A stretch of 64,000 nucleotides of DNA from Nocardioides lacusdianchii (lineage in GTDB: Bacteria; Actinomycetota; Actinomycetes; Propionibacteriales; Nocardioidaceae): the NCBI RefSeq assembly GCF_020102855.1, contig NZ_JADHZD010000006.1:174299-238298 (forward strand), written 5' to 3'. The first letter of the stretch is position 1; every line of letters begins with the position of its first letter. The notes beneath the pieces were generated by a model. That model was not told the origin of the DNA, did no database searches, and saw only the letters and a list, made by a program, of their open reading frames with translations. Position numbers and translations under genes: made by a program. Shown here one piece after another: positions 62,510 to 64,000 of the stretch.

Positions 62510-63025
62510 TCACCTGCGCGCGATGATGCCGATGACCGGGGGAGCCTTCTGCTCGACCACGCTCACCCGGAACCCGCCGCGCAGGAGGTTCTCCGACGCC
62601 TTCTTCACGATGTTGGGCACCAGCTCGGGACGGGCGGCCTCGTAGAAGAGGTAGACCGCGCCGCCGGGGACCACGCGCTCGTGGAGCAGCGCGATCTCGT
62701 CCTCGCACGCCCGGACCCAGAAGAGGTTCACGTTGAAGGCGAAGACCTTGTTGAGCCGCTTGACCGGCACCCGCAGCGTGGCGAGGTCGATCTGGCGCAC
62801 GACGAGCCGGCCGGCGTCGACGTACTTCTGGTTGCGACGCTTGGTGCGGTCGACGCCCGACTCGGAGCGGTCGATCGCGAAGAGCTTTCCGGTCTCCAGC
62901 TTGGCGCAGATGGCCTCGGCGCCGGCACCGGGACCGCATCCGATCTCGAGGACCTGGTCGCCCGGCTGGACGTCCATGAGGTCGACGGCCCACTTGATGC
63001 GCGGCGGGATGGTCGGGGAGGGCAT
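62510..63025 (-). CDS. Class I SAM-dependent methyltransferase
   Basis: The 171-aa product has the SAM-binding motif I VLEIGCGPGAG, an acidic motif II (FAIDRSE) and the motif IV-like region KVFAFNVNLFW. It starts MPSPTIPPRIKWAVDLMDV. No conserved substrate motif is visible, so the target cannot be named. The start is an ATG; open frame upstream lacks coding character. It is convergent with pepR through repeat A and divergent from dapB across 78 bp. Confidence 0.83.
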   Translation of the reverse strand: MPSPTIPPRIKWAVDLMDVQPGDQVLEIGCGPGAGAEAICAKLETGKLFAIDRSESGVDRTKRRNQKYVDAGRLVVRQIDLATLRVPVKRLNKVFAFNVNLFWVRACEDEIALLHERVVPGGAVYLFYEAARPELVPNIVKKASENLLRGGFRVSVVEQKAPPVIGIIARR

Positions 63026-63094
63026 GGCGCACAGCCTGCCAGACCCGCGTTCACGAGTCAGCCACCGCCACCCGCGACCCGCGCCCGACGGTAG

Positions 63095-63883
<789 letters not shown>

Positions 63884-63913
63884 TATGTAGGGCGCGCCTG
63901 TCAAGGGCAGGGT

Positions 63914-63950
63914 GAGGCGCCGTCGGGCCTGGGTGGCCTGACGGCGCCTC
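63914..63950 (+). terminator. Terminator-like hairpin after dapB
   Basis: An 11-bp stem, GAGGCGCCGTC with GACGGCGCCTC, plus inner GGCC pairs lies 30 bp after the dapB stop and is followed by GCTTGGTCT. No coding region is seen from here to the window end. Confidence 0.65.
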
Positions 63951-64000
63951 GCTTGGTCTGGATCTGGTCGTCTGCGCAGCGTGTCTTCGCGACGCGCGGT

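Overview
The window is GC-rich, densely coded and free of rRNA and tRNA genes. It looks like a chromosomal segment of a high-GC actinobacterium, most likely Nocardioidaceae (Nocardioides-like). The taxon is an inference from protein style and gene order; no 16S is present. The backbone follows the conserved actinobacterial order rplS-lepB-rnhB-DUF2469-yraN-comM-dprA / rpsB-tsf-pyrH-frr-cdsA-rlmN / dxr-rseP-ispG-GNAT / proS / rimP-nusA-ylxR-infB-rbfA-truB-ribF / rpsO-pnp-pepR-dapB, nearly all on the + strand. Mycobacterium has the same genes in the same relative order. Most of the biologically variable material sits in blocks inserted between these backbone segments.  Layout: 1-6440 holds rplS (partial), lepB, rnhB, a DUF2469 gene, yraN, comM, dprA and xerC. 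A secreted M23 peptidase follows on the - strand, then a 447-bp gap with the rpsB leader. 7577-14074 is the S2/EF-Ts/UMP kinase/RRF/CDP-DAG synthase/RlmN block. 14164-19716 is an accessory block: GT4 mannosyltransferase-like gene, LOG protein, RIO-type kinase with an overlapping small upstream frame, secreted M1 peptidase, and a stand-alone acyl-CoA-synthetase N-terminal-like protein. 19752-24521 is the MEP-pathway and site-2-protease block (dxr, rseP, ispG, GNAT). 24593-29940 is the most interesting block: an ECF-like sigma factor, a small beta-rich protein, an intracellular subtilase (S8), a TPR-CHAT protease-like protein and a small nucleoside-deoxyribosyltransferase-like gene. 30040-34789 holds proS, a SigE-family sigma factor with a membrane-anchored partner, a HAD hydrolase and a DUF4439 gene. 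34786-43617 runs from a lipoprotein through rimP, nusA, infB, truB and ribF to a membrane protein.  43780-53628 is a sugar PTS block. ptsH, fruA, fruK and fruR lie on the - strand, divergent from ptsI, an unusual 578-aa zinc MDR dehydrogenase, mtlA and mtlF. Together they supply EI, HPr, a fructose route (fructose to fructose-1-P to fructose-1,6-bisP) and a mannitol-type route in which the usual mtlD is missing and the MDR enzyme may replace it. 53776-57538 holds a secreted CAP-domain protein and a single-subunit molybdopterin oxidoreductase. 57670 to the end is a DUF6458 gene, rpsO-pnp-pepR, a methyltransferase and dapB.  Non-coding structure is rich. There are several perfect terminator-like hairpins, Shine-Dalgarno elements inside hairpins before infB and pnp, candidate operators in the PTS block, and three distinct families of intergenic palindromic repeats. 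Nothing could be searched or folded computationally here. Functions rest on motifs read by eye and on gene order.
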